Shown here: positions 1 to 6,282 of the stretch, in pieces
How positions within the stretch are numbered: the stretch's first letter is position 1
How the letters are laid out: every line of letters starts with the position of its first letter
Assembly (NCBI GenBank): GCA_910586865.1
Contig: CAJUIY010000033.1
Coordinates: 1-20,959, forward strand
Length of the DNA: 20,959 nt
Direction of reading: 5' to 3'
DNA from: an uncultured Bacilli bacterium
GTDB lineage: Bacteria; Bacillota_I; Bacilli_A; RF39; UBA660
The notes under the pieces: generated by a model
What the model was told of the DNA's origin: nothing
The model's input: the letters and a program-made list of their open reading frames with translations, nothing else
The model's database searches: none
Translations under genes and position numbers: made by a program

Positions 1-52
1 AAAAATAAGATATAAAAATTAAATTATTTACATCTTAAAGTATACTTGTAAT

Positions 53-148
53 TTACCACAATAAATTTATTGCACAAGCAACAACTATACCTATTAGGAT
101 TATTATCCATCCTATTGTTTTTTTATGCTCTTTAAACCATTTTGACAT
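53..148 (-). CDS. 31-residue single-pass membrane peptide
   Basis: This is a short open frame beginning MSKWFKEHKK and ending in TAA. It has a charged, Lys-rich N-terminus of about ten residues followed by one hydrophobic helix (about residues 12-30, IGWIIILIG then IVVACAINLL). A good ribosome binding site (AGGAG) lies 8 bases upstream of the ATG, and an extended -10 promoter (TGG-TATAAT) lies about 60 bases upstream, so it looks expressed by itself. I do not recognise the family. The positive-inside rule predicts the N-terminus in the cytoplasm. It is the last gene before the window edge. It could be a small membrane regulator or a type I toxin-like peptide; no antisense RNA is evident. Confidence 0.5.
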   Translation of the reverse strand: MSKWFKEHKKTIGWIIILIGIVVACAINLLW

Positions 149-205
149 ATTTACCACTCCTATCTGTTCGACAAATTACTATTCATTGATTTGTTTGTAT
201 TAAAT

Positions 206-216
206 ATTATACCATG
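206..216 (-). promoter_or_regulatory. Extended -10 promoter for the 31-residue peptide
   Basis: The minus strand reads TGG-TATAAT (TATAAT at 211-206), a perfect -10 box with the TGn extension. No good -35 is present at 17 bp, which is acceptable for an extended -10 promoter. It lies in the gap between the GRAM-like gene and the small peptide. Confidence 0.45.
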
Positions 217-295
217 AAAAAAGCAAATCTTATATATCGATTGATTTGCCTTATCCATTACCATTTCATTCCTTTCTATTTTTTAATATTAAATC

Positions 296-640
296 TTATT
301 TTGATGTCTGTTCTGATATCCAATCAAAATATTTTTTTCGTTTTAAAATAGATAATTTATACTTATCTCCATTTTTCATAGTAATTAAAATACCAAATGG
401 AAAGAAAGGTGGTGTCAAACATGTTTTTACTTTTTCAATATCTTTCATTTCAATCTCCCAACTGACACTTTCTGTTCCAATGAATCCAGATGCCAAAAAG
501 GCGATCCTTTTATCCGTAAAGTAATATTTTCCTGAAACCTGTTTATTAATACTTAAGTTAGGCATTTTCCAACAGTCACCTGTCACTTTTCCTGCAAATA
601 ACTTTTCGTCATCTTTTACTTCATATACTTTTTTTCCCAT
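296..640 (-). CDS. Small GRAM/PH-like domain protein
   Basis: This 114-residue protein has no membrane segment or signal peptide. The core (about residues 35-112) has the strand-rich pattern of bacterial GRAM/PH-like domains: a YYFTDKRIAFL strand pair, a short loop, a SWEIEMKDIEKVK strand-turn, then ILITMKNGDKYKL and a closing helix (KYFDWISEQ). Such domains in Bacillota are usually cytoplasmic and of unknown or membrane-associated role. I chose the ATG at 640 (MGKKVYEVKDDEK) because GGAGGAAG sits 6-7 bases upstream; an in-frame ATG at 685 lacks this signal and would start about at the predicted transcript start. A consensus promoter lies at 704-676. The fold assignment rests on pattern only. 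Confidence 0.7.
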   Translation of the reverse strand: MGKKVYEVKDDEKLFAGKVTGDCWKMPNLSINKQVSGKYYFTDKRIAFLASGFIGTESVSWEIEMKDIEKVKTCLTPPFFPFGILITMKNGDKYKLSILKRKKYFDWISEQTSK

Positions 641-675
641 ACTACTTCCTCCAATACTTCTTTTTATCCTCTCAC

Positions 676-704
676 AATATAACATAAAAAGATAATTTCT
701 TCAA
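676..704 (-). promoter_or_regulatory. Sigma-A-type promoter of the GRAM-like gene
   Basis: On the minus strand TTGAAG (704-699) is followed by a 17-bp spacer and TATATT (681-676), with a TGn extension before the -10. The predicted start is near 670, giving a 5' leader of about 30 bases before the ATG at 640. Confidence 0.6.
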
Positions 705-767
705 TATATTACCCTAAATTTCACTATCAAGATTCCCTTCCTTTTTATCAACTACTATCTTATAATT

Positions 768-983
768 TTATTTTTTAATCTGTTGACCTACTGCTATTCC
801 TAGACACATCCCTATACTAATTCCTAGGCACATCCAAATACCAAAATTATCTGTTAATGCTCCAATCACTGCCCCTATTGCAACACCAAAGCACATTCCT
901 AAGGAGATACTTTCTGCTAAATAATTCTTTGCCTCTCTATTTTCCTTTTTATCTTGAATTTTCTTTTCTCTATTACGACTCAT
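768..983 (-). CDS. 71-residue glycine-zipper membrane protein
   Basis: The protein has a strongly basic N-terminus (about residues 1-20, MSRNREKKIQDKKENREAKN) followed by two hydrophobic helices rich in small residues: SLGMCFGVAIGAVIGAL (about 27-43) and IWMCLGISIGMCLGIAVG (about 49-66). The repeated GMCxG and GxxxG spacing is typical of glycine-zipper membrane proteins, and the two halves look like an internal duplication (GMCFGVAIG, GMCLGIAVG). The N-terminus is probably cytoplasmic, giving a hairpin topology. An AAAGGG ribosome binding site precedes the ATG, and an extended -10 promoter is found at 1064-1059. Function is unknown. Confidence 0.7.
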   Translation of the reverse strand: MSRNREKKIQDKKENREAKNYLAESISLGMCFGVAIGAVIGALTDNFGIWMCLGISIGMCLGIAVGQQIKK

Positions 984-1058
984 TTCTTATCCCTTTCTCT
1001 TAATACTTCCAATTTTACTATAAAATCTTTCATGATATTTATTTTTATAGATAACACC

Positions 1059-1069
1059 ATTATACCAAA
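1059..1069 (-). promoter_or_regulatory. Extended -10 promoter for the glycine-zipper gene
   Basis: The minus strand reads TGG-TATAAT, with TATAAT at 1064-1059 preceded by a T-rich tract. There is no clear -35. The leader to the ATG at 983 would be about 70 bases. Confidence 0.4.
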
Positions 1070-1116
1070 AAAAGGAATCTCCTAATATTATTTTCTGATT
1101 TACTTTTTTTATTTTA

Positions 1117-1854
1117 TTATTTATAAAACTGTTTGTATAGAAAGTTACCTTTTTCAATTATACTTGTTAATTCTTTTTCTTCGATTTGCAACTCTTGGCT
1201 TAATTTCATAATACTATTTCTGTACTTCTCTTTTAGACTAGAAGAAGAGCCTAACACTATGTCATCCTTTGAATAGATTGTAAAAATATAATCATTGTAA
1301 CCTGACCAAGTTGCTTCGATATATTTACCATTCTCAAAAGTTACATCACAATATAAATCCTTTACATGAAAATCAAGAGAAAAATCAAATAAAGATGGCA
1401 TTTTTTGATTAGAAACTCCATAGGTAATTCCATTCCCTTCTTTTAAAGAATAATACCCTTCAGGATTCTTTTTAAAATTATTGTTTTTTAACGCTATTTC
1501 AAACTTTTCCTCTAATTCTTTTTTCACACTATGATAATGAAGAGCATAAGAACCAAATAGAATGAGAATAATACCAAACATTATTCCTAAAGTAACTAAA
1601 ATACTCTTATATTTTTTACTATCTTTTATCTGCTTATCCATGTTACTTACCATTTTTGTATCACCTTTTAATAAGATATCTAAGGAAATATGAAATACAT
1701 CGCTAATTTTTATAATCGTACTAATATCTGGATAATTTTTATAATTCTCCCAATTCGATATCGTTTGCCTAGTTACACCTAAAATCTCTGCAAACTTTTC
1801 TTGTTACATCTTATTTTCCTTTCTTAATTCTATTAATTTATCACCCAGATTCAT
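1117..1854 (-). pseudogene. Interrupted XRE-family HTH/membrane protein
   Basis: Read through, this frame encodes about 245 residues: an XRE/Cro-type helix-turn-helix (residues 1-67, with QEKFAEILGVTRQTISNWE as recognition region), one membrane helix (about residues 86-106, ILVTLGIMFGIILILFGSY) and an outside or C-terminal domain of about 135 residues that I do not recognise. Codon 17 (1806-1804) is TAA. Related HTH proteins usually carry Ser there (KxxSQEx), so a TCA to TAA change is the simplest explanation. GGAGGG lies just upstream of the ATG at 1854, so the intact start is clear. If the HTH is lost, the remaining open part from the in-frame ATG at 1653 has no good ribosome binding site. 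DNA-binding membrane proteins of this layout often sense the envelope, but that is inference. It lies directly downstream of the ABC permease. Confidence 0.75.
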
Positions 1855-1972
1855 AAATTTCCCTCCTTTCGATAAACATCTTATTACGTTATTAAAATAA
1901 ATACTATCAAAAACCTTTTACATGGACATCTCATAAGGTGCAAGAGATGCTAACTACTTTTTACATTTTTTA

Positions 1973-3757
1973 TTACTCATTACTTTTTAAAGATCCATTC
2001 ATATCTACTTTATGAATCTTTTTGTTTAATAAAATTTCTGCTACTAAAACAAACACCACAGACATTACCACAGTAATTCAATAATAATACCAATTCACAT
2101 TTTTGATATTACCAAATTCTAAAAATTCAAATAAGAAATTTAATAAGAGATATCCAAGAGGTATTCCCAATAAAACACCAAGCATAGTAGTAATATTAAT
2201 TTCTCTATAAATATAGAGACTTACTTCGCTTTGTTGATAGCCTAATACTCGTAAAGTAGCAATTTCTCTTTTTCGCTCTCCAATATTCATATTTGTAATA
2301 TTAAAAATAACTAGAATACAAAGAATCGCAGCAAAAGCAATAATTACGACTGAAATAAGAGAAAAAGAATCTGCCATACTCTTTGGAATTTCCGTAGTTT
2401 TTGGACTAATCGCAATCGCATATAAACCAAAACCTGCGAAAGTTAAAGCAGTCGATCCCGCAACCGATAAAATGGTCATTACTAAATTTACTTTATAACG
2501 GAAAATATTTCGAAAAGAAGATTTATATTTAAAAGGAAGCCTTTTCCAAAGAAAAGTGATTCTTTCTAGTAATATTTTTTTTCCTAGTTTTGGTGACTTT
2601 GGTCTTAATAATTGACAAGGAGCTCCTTTCATTTCCTTCCAAGAGGAATAGATTGTGATCAACGATAATACCACTAACATAATCACTCCTGTCATAATTC
2701 CTGGAGCTATTATGCGATAATCTGTCATCTTAGGCATATAAAACAAAGCATCATAAGCTGGATATATGACAGTAGGTAATAAATCAATGCCTATTGAGAA
2801 TCCAAGAATAGAACCAAAAAGACACATTGAAAAAGTAAAGAGTGTATACTTCATTATAATGGCCGCTTTAGAAATTCCTAAAGAACGATAACAACCAATA
2901 ATTGCTCGCTCTTCCTCTATTAGATGATTCATGGTAGAATAAACAACTAAGGCGCTTACTAGAATAAAAAACAAAGGAAAGATAGCAGCTACTAATTCTA
3001 TTTTTTCTCCATAACTCTTGATTAGTGCATAAGATAAATTTTCTTCTAGAGATAAAACTACGATATCCTTATGTTTTTTTTCCATTTCCTTTTTCCAATT
3101 TTGCGTCTTTTTTTCATAATCATCAGAAAAAATATTCTTTGATAGTTTTTTATTATCCAACTTAACATATAAATCTGTCGTTAGATATCGGATTGGATTC
3201 TGATAGTAATTGGTATCTAGATAGTAAATAGAATTCAAATCTTCCTCTTCTATCGTTTGTTCTTGTTCCATTGTATAATAGGATGGATTTTTTATCATTC
3301 CAACTACTTTAAATTTTTCTCCTAATATTTCCACTGTTTCGTTTAGTTTTCTATTACTAATTTGATCCACTATAATTTCATTGGAATTTTCTATTCTCCT
3401 TCCTTTTATCATCTCCATTTGATGAAAAGAATCTTCTGAAAAGTCAGAAATAATAACCCTTGTATCATTCTTATCAATAGATGTAACTTTCTTTATGTAC
3501 TGGACGTTAGGATTTTTTTTCATATCTTCGACTTCTTTTTCTGTGAATCCCATTTCTTTTTTGCTTTTGATTATAAAATCTAATCCTTTTTTTTCTTGAT
3601 AGGAATCGTTAATAGAATCGGTTAAAGAGCTAGCTAGCGTTCCTAATCCTGATACAAAAGAAACACCTAACATTACAATAAAACACATGACTAGAAAACG
3701 GCTGATATTTTCTGTTAATGTTTTAAAAATGGTTTTTAGATGTTTTCTTTTTACCAT
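1973..3757 (-). pseudogene. FtsX-type ABC permease with late in-frame TGA
   Basis: This is the permease partner of the ATPase upstream; the two genes overlap by 7 bases (GAATGGTAA). Visible parts are an N-terminal membrane helix (about 17-40), an outside domain (about 41-250), three helices of a first FtsX domain (about 252-275, 300-325, 350-372), then a second membrane block (about 424-447, 466-488, 512-540). The frame hits TGA at 2080-2078 after NWYYY (559 residues). It stays open behind that codon for 34 more residues, which supply the missing last helix (VVMSVVFVLVAEILL) and a normal FtsX-type tail (KIHKVDMNGSLKS), ending in TAA at 1973. A nonsense mutation in a previously 594-residue gene fits best. 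The large outside loop normally found between helices 5 and 6 is reduced to about 20 residues. Partial function cannot be excluded. Confidence 0.75.
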
Positions 3758-4461
3758 TCGATATCCTTAATATCTTTTGGTTTTTCATTTACTTCTTCAG
3801 CCACAATTTTCCCATTTTTAATATGAATGACTCGATCTGCCATTTCTTTCATTGCTGAATTATGGGTTACTACAATCACTGCTTTGTTTTCCTGTTTGCA
3901 AATATCATATAATAATCCCAATATTTTTTTACCTGTTTCATAATCCAGTGCTCCCGTTGGTTCATCACATAGTAAAATATCAGGATTTTTCGCAACGGCA
4001 CGAGCAATGGAAACTCTTTGTTGTTCTCCACCAGATAACTGACTAGGAAAATACTGCATTCTATTCCCTAAACCAACTTGGTTCATTACTTTTTCACTTG
4101 ATAAATGATTTTTACAAAGCTCTGTTGCCAGCTCCACATTTTCTAATGCCGTAAGATTAGGAATCAGATTATAAAATTGAAAAACAAAGCCCACCTTATT
4201 TCTTCTATACTTTGTTAAGTTTTTATCTGATATCTTCTTTAGAGAAACTCCACTAGAAGTCAAATCTCCTGAACTAATCGTATCCATCCCACCAAGTAAG
4301 TTCAATATTGTTGTTTTTCCTGCACCACTTGGACCTAATATTACTACAAACTCTCCTTCATAGATAGAAAAGGAAATATTATCTACTGCAACAATCTCTC
4401 TACCACCCATATGATATTTTTTTACGATTTCTCTTGCTTTTATCATTTCTTTCTTTGCCAC
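3751..4461 (-). CDS. ABC transporter ATPase, MacB/LolD type
   Basis: This 236-residue protein is a complete cytoplasmic nucleotide-binding domain of the family that pairs with FtsX-like permeases (lipoprotein or peptide export, or antimicrobial peptide resistance). Walker A is GPSGAGKTT (43-51), the Q-loop is in GFVFQFYNL (91-99), the signature is LSGGEQQR (142-149), Walker B with catalytic Glu is ILLCDE (162-167) and the H-loop His is H200. The start is GTG, with AGGAGG about 9 bases upstream; an in-frame ATG five codons later (MIKAREIV) lies too far from that site. It overlaps the interrupted permease gene by 7 bases, so translation was coupled. All catalytic motifs are intact, although the partner is broken. 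Confidence 0.93.
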   Translation of the reverse strand: MAKKEMIKAREIVKKYHMGGREIVAVDNISFSIYEGEFVVILGPSGAGKTTILNLLGGMDTISSGDLTSSGVSLKKISDKNLTKYRRNKVGFVFQFYNLIPNLTALENVELATELCKNHLSSEKVMNQVGLGNRMQYFPSQLSGGEQQRVSIARAVAKNPDILLCDEPTGALDYETGKKILGLLYDICKQENKAVIVVTHNSAMKEMADRVIHIKNGKIVAEEVNEKPKDIKDIEW

Positions 4462-4515
4462 TTACTCTCTCCTCCTGATTCTTATAATTTTTTTCTTTTA
4501 TACTAACTATTTTTT

Positions 4516-4521
4516 ATTATA
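4516..4521 (-). promoter_or_regulatory. -10 box of the ABC transporter pair
   Basis: A perfect TATAAT lies on the minus strand about 55 bases before the GTG start of the ATPase gene. The -35 region at 17 bp is weak (TCGTAA), so activity may depend on an activator. Confidence 0.4.
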
Positions 4522-4596
4522 TCATACAAGAAATAAGATTACGATTGTTCAGAGTAATTTACTTTTTGAATTTTATAAGAAAAAAAGGGTAGAAAT

Positions 4597-4625
4597 TTGA
4601 AGAAAAGGGACAATTATGGTATGAT
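4597..4625 (+). promoter_or_regulatory. Plus-strand promoter of the antisense RNA
   Basis: TTGAAG (4597-4602), a 17-bp spacer and TATGAT (4620-4625), with a TGG extension directly before the -10. This is the clearest plus-strand promoter noticed in the window, and no long plus-strand reading frame follows it, which points to a non-coding transcript starting near 4632. Confidence 0.6.
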
Positions 4626-4653
4626 GAATATGTCAAGGAAACTTGCATACAAT

Positions 4654-4694
4654 AAAAAAGGGAATATTCAACTTCACATGTTGAGTATCTACCC
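4654..4694 (-). terminator. Terminator of the hydrophobic-peptide messenger
   Basis: On the minus strand a hairpin is formed from GGG plus CTCAAC and GTTGA plus CCC arms (4694-4660), followed at once by six T (4659-4654). It ends transcripts coming from the small peptide gene at 4808-4737. Confidence 0.6.
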
Positions 4695-4707
4695 ATTAAA
4701 TGGTTGT

Positions 4708-4747
4708 GACACCTTATTACGATTGTAATCGGGTGTCTATTTCTTTA
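4708..4747 (+). terminator. Terminator of the plus-strand antisense RNA
   Basis: GACACC (4708-4713) pairs with GGTGTC (4732-4737), with an inner ATTAC/GTAAT stem and a GATT loop, followed by TATTTCTTT. The hairpin sits immediately downstream of the toxin stop codon on the other strand, so it may also shield the toxin messenger. Confidence 0.55.
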
Positions 4748-4808
4748 TAATAAATACCAATAAGGTAAGAATTAGTAAAGTGATAATAAATAGAAGAATT
4801 GATATCAA
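4737..4808 (-). CDS. 23-residue hydrophobic peptide, candidate type I toxin
   Basis: The frame starts with TTG at 4808, with AAGGAG 9 bases upstream, and ends in TAG. The product starts MISILLFIIT, consists almost wholly of Ile, Leu, Phe, Val and Thr, and ends in two Lys: one membrane helix with a basic tail. That composition, its size, the separate terminator and the convergent antisense RNA match type I toxin-antitoxin loci of Gram-positive bacteria (TxpA, BsrG and Fst-like toxins), which insert into the membrane. No specific family is recognised. A moderate promoter (TTGCTA, 17 bp, TATATC) is seen at 4920-4892. Non-ATG start and small size keep confidence moderate. Confidence 0.5.
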   Translation of the reverse strand: MISILLFIITLLILTLLVFIIKK

Positions 4809-4999
4809 TAAATCTTTCTCCTTACTACTTTCTCCCTTCTTTTATAAAATCGAAGAAAGGTAGACACCCCACCGTTCAATATTCCTAAGACGATATATCC
4901 TATTTAAATTCCTATAGCAATCGAACAAGGAAAAAAATTGATAAAAAGAAAAAGTAATTTATCTATCGCTTTGATAACCTCTGAACCATTTTTTATCAT
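4805..4999 (-). pseudogene. Remnant of a small membrane protein gene
   Basis: Starting at ATG 4999 the frame reads MIKNGSEVIKAIDKLLFLF and continues to a TAA at 4906-4904 (31 residues). After that it stays open for another 32 codons (IGYIVLGILNGGVSTFLRF, then KRREKVVRRKIY) up to a TGA at 4807-4805. Read together this would be a 64-position protein with two hydrophobic stretches and a very basic tail, which looks like a genuine small membrane protein broken by one stop. No ribosome binding site is obvious. The 3' part overlaps the leader of the candidate toxin gene, so part of this stretch may instead be toxin-messenger leader. Confidence 0.35.
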
Positions 5000-5004
5000 A
5001 TTAA

Positions 5005-5038
5005 AAAGATTCTATCAATTTGTGTTGGTAGAATCTTT
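5005..5038 (-). terminator. Terminator of the VanZ-RDD gene
   Basis: A ten-base-pair perfect stem (AAAGATTCTA with TAGAATCTTT) overlaps the VanZ-RDD stop codon and is followed on the minus strand by a TTTTTAAT tail. The plus strand also shows a T-rich tail, so it may work both ways. Confidence 0.75.
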
Positions 5039-6122
5039 ATTTTATGGTACTCACTAATTTTGTTTTACTTAGTTTTTCGTATAGCATATCTTTACTTGTA
5101 AAGGTATATTTTATGATGGAAATAAAATCTATTAGAAGAATCACTCCTATTGCTATCATCCCAATAAATTCTCTTACCATATCCTCATTGAGACAAGTGA
5201 TATCATATCCTATCAAAACTGGAATTACGATATATAAAAGAAGAAATAAAACTCTTCTAAAAAAGAGACGAATCACATTTTTTTGATGATGACAATCCAG
5301 AACCTGAATATTTAAAAACAACTGCCCCAAAGTACTATGATTTAGGAATAATGGAATTACAAAATAATAAACGATGATCAATAAAATAGATAAAGAAAAC
5401 TTATCTCCTAAAACAAGTATGGTTATTATTTTCATTATAAAAAGAAGAAAAAGATCGAGAAAAAGAGAGGTACATCTTCGAAAACCAGAGATTGTCTTTC
5501 CTTTTTTTCTTGTTTCATGATCAATTTCACTAATCTTTGGAAGAATAGAAATCATAGGTGTACTTACCACATAACCAATTAGTCCTCCTAACGTATTTAA
5601 AAATAAATCATCTACATCAAACAAACGGTATCCTCTTGGATAAATAAAATATAACCCCGATAATTGTGTTAACTCAAAAAACAAACTTAATAAGAAACTA
5701 TACCAGATAACTTTTTTCTTATCCCATTCAAAATAATATCTTAAAAAGATTCCAAAAGGAACTGTTAATAATATATTAAATAAAGGTACGTAAAAGTAGG
5801 ATTCTTTTAGAGTGATAAAATAAGTATGGTAATTTAATAAATCAAAAGAAGAGTGTTTGATAAAATCCAGTATAAAACAAAAAGGAATCAGTTGTGTTCG
5901 TGGAGTAGTTAACTTTGCTACTTCACTTATCTTTGGTAGGGGTAATATCACTAGAAAATAAGCACATAGCAGGTAGTAAATAAACAAATAAGTAATAGCC
6001 ATCTTAAAGAAGGATATCGAACCAAATTTATGATACTCTATTAAAATAAATGGCGTTGTAAAAAGAAAAGCTACGATTGGAAAGGCAAGAGTTGCATATT
6101 GAATTACTTGTAAATAACCCAT
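5037..6122 (-). CDS. VanZ-RDD fusion membrane protein
   Basis: This 361-residue membrane protein combines two families. The N-terminal two thirds (about residues 10-195) match VanZ-like proteins: several helices and conserved loops such as NILLTVPFGIFLRY and the RLFDVDDLFLNTLGGLIGY segment, with the DVDD/NTxGGxxGY signature. The C-terminal part (about 205-345) is an RDD domain, with GFRRCTSLFLDLFLLF and the STLGQLFLNIQVLD loop. VanZ gives low-level teicoplanin resistance in enterococci by an unknown mechanism; RDD proteins are membrane proteins of varied role. Its position behind a BceAB-like transporter suggests a place in the cell-envelope antibiotic response. The start is uncertain: no strong ribosome binding site precedes ATG 6122, and a hairpin lies directly upstream. 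Confidence 0.85.
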   Translation of the reverse strand: MGYLQVIQYATLAFPIVAFLFTTPFILIEYHKFGSISFFKMAITYLFIYYLLCAYFLVILPLPKISEVAKLTTPRTQLIPFCFILDFIKHSSFDLLNYHTYFITLKESYFYVPLFNILLTVPFGIFLRYYFEWDKKKVIWYSFLLSLFFELTQLSGLYFIYPRGYRLFDVDDLFLNTLGGLIGYVVSTPMISILPKISEIDHETRKKGKTISGFRRCTSLFLDLFLLFIMKIITILVLGDKFSLSILLIIVYYFVIPLFLNHSTLGQLFLNIQVLDCHHQKNVIRLFFRRVLFLLLYIVIPVLIGYDITCLNEDMVREFIGMIAIGVILLIDFISIIKYTFTSKDMLYEKLSKTKLVSTIK

Positions 6123-6130
6123 AAAAGTGA

Positions 6131-6154
6131 AAGGACTAGTAAAAACTAATCCTT
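6131..6154 (-). terminator. Hairpin between the 44-residue peptide gene and VanZ-RDD
   Basis: AAGGATTAGT and ACTAGTCCTT form a ten-base-pair stem (one G-T pair) with a TTTT loop, overlapping the stop codon of the small membrane peptide. The following TCACTTTT is only a fair T-tract, so it may be a leaky terminator or a processing hairpin that reduces expression of VanZ-RDD. Confidence 0.45.
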
Positions 6155-6280
6155 ATTCCTCCATCTGATTATTGCAATGAAGAAAAATATCAAAATTAAG
6201 ATTCCAAAAGGGATTAAAATAGGTAACCAAGTATCTTTTATACTCTGCCATATGGCATCACTTCGATATAAAATATACAT
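6146..6280 (-). CDS. 44-residue membrane peptide at the end of the Bce-like operon
   Basis: This frame starts only two bases after the stop of the large permease and ends in TAG. The product begins MYILYRSDAIWQSIKDTW, then has one hydrophobic helix (about residues 19-38: LPILIPFGILILIFFFIAI) and a basic end (RWRNKD). AAGGA from the end of the permease gene lies at about the right distance to serve as ribosome binding site, so translation is probably coupled. It is the only open frame in the 160-base gap, and its single-helix design with tight spacing argues for a real gene. It could be a small subunit or regulator of the transporter. No family is recognised. Confidence 0.6.
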   Translation of the reverse strand: MYILYRSDAIWQSIKDTWLPILIPFGILILIFFFIAIIRWRNKD

Positions 6281-6282
6281 TC

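Larger units (their letters stand above)
4632..4748 (+). ncRNA. Candidate antisense RNA (type I antitoxin)
   Basis: A short transcript of about 115 bases is predicted between the promoter at 4597-4625 and the terminator hairpin at 4708-4737. It contains no convincing reading frame. It runs opposite to the 3' end and 3' untranslated region of the 23-residue hydrophobic peptide gene (4808-4737). If the toxin messenger ends at the minus-strand terminator near 4654, the two RNAs are complementary over about 100 bases. Convergent genes with 3' overlap are the arrangement of B. subtilis txpA/ratA and bsrG/SR4. The exact 5' end is estimated, not measured. Confidence 0.5.

Noticed and set aside
246..524. 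Plus-strand 92-codon open frame
   Set aside because: It lies opposite the GRAM-like gene, has low-complexity Phe/Ser/Ile composition and no ribosome binding site; the minus-strand gene has promoter, binding site and fold pattern.
1931..1965. Hairpin CATCTC/GAGATG between the permease remnant and the HTH gene as a terminator
   Set aside because: The stem is only six base pairs and no T-run follows directly on the minus strand.
1973..3757. TGA read as tryptophan (Mycoplasma-type code)
   Set aside because: Tryptophan is TGG elsewhere, including in the same gene, and the response regulator ends correctly at TGA in an ATGA overlap.
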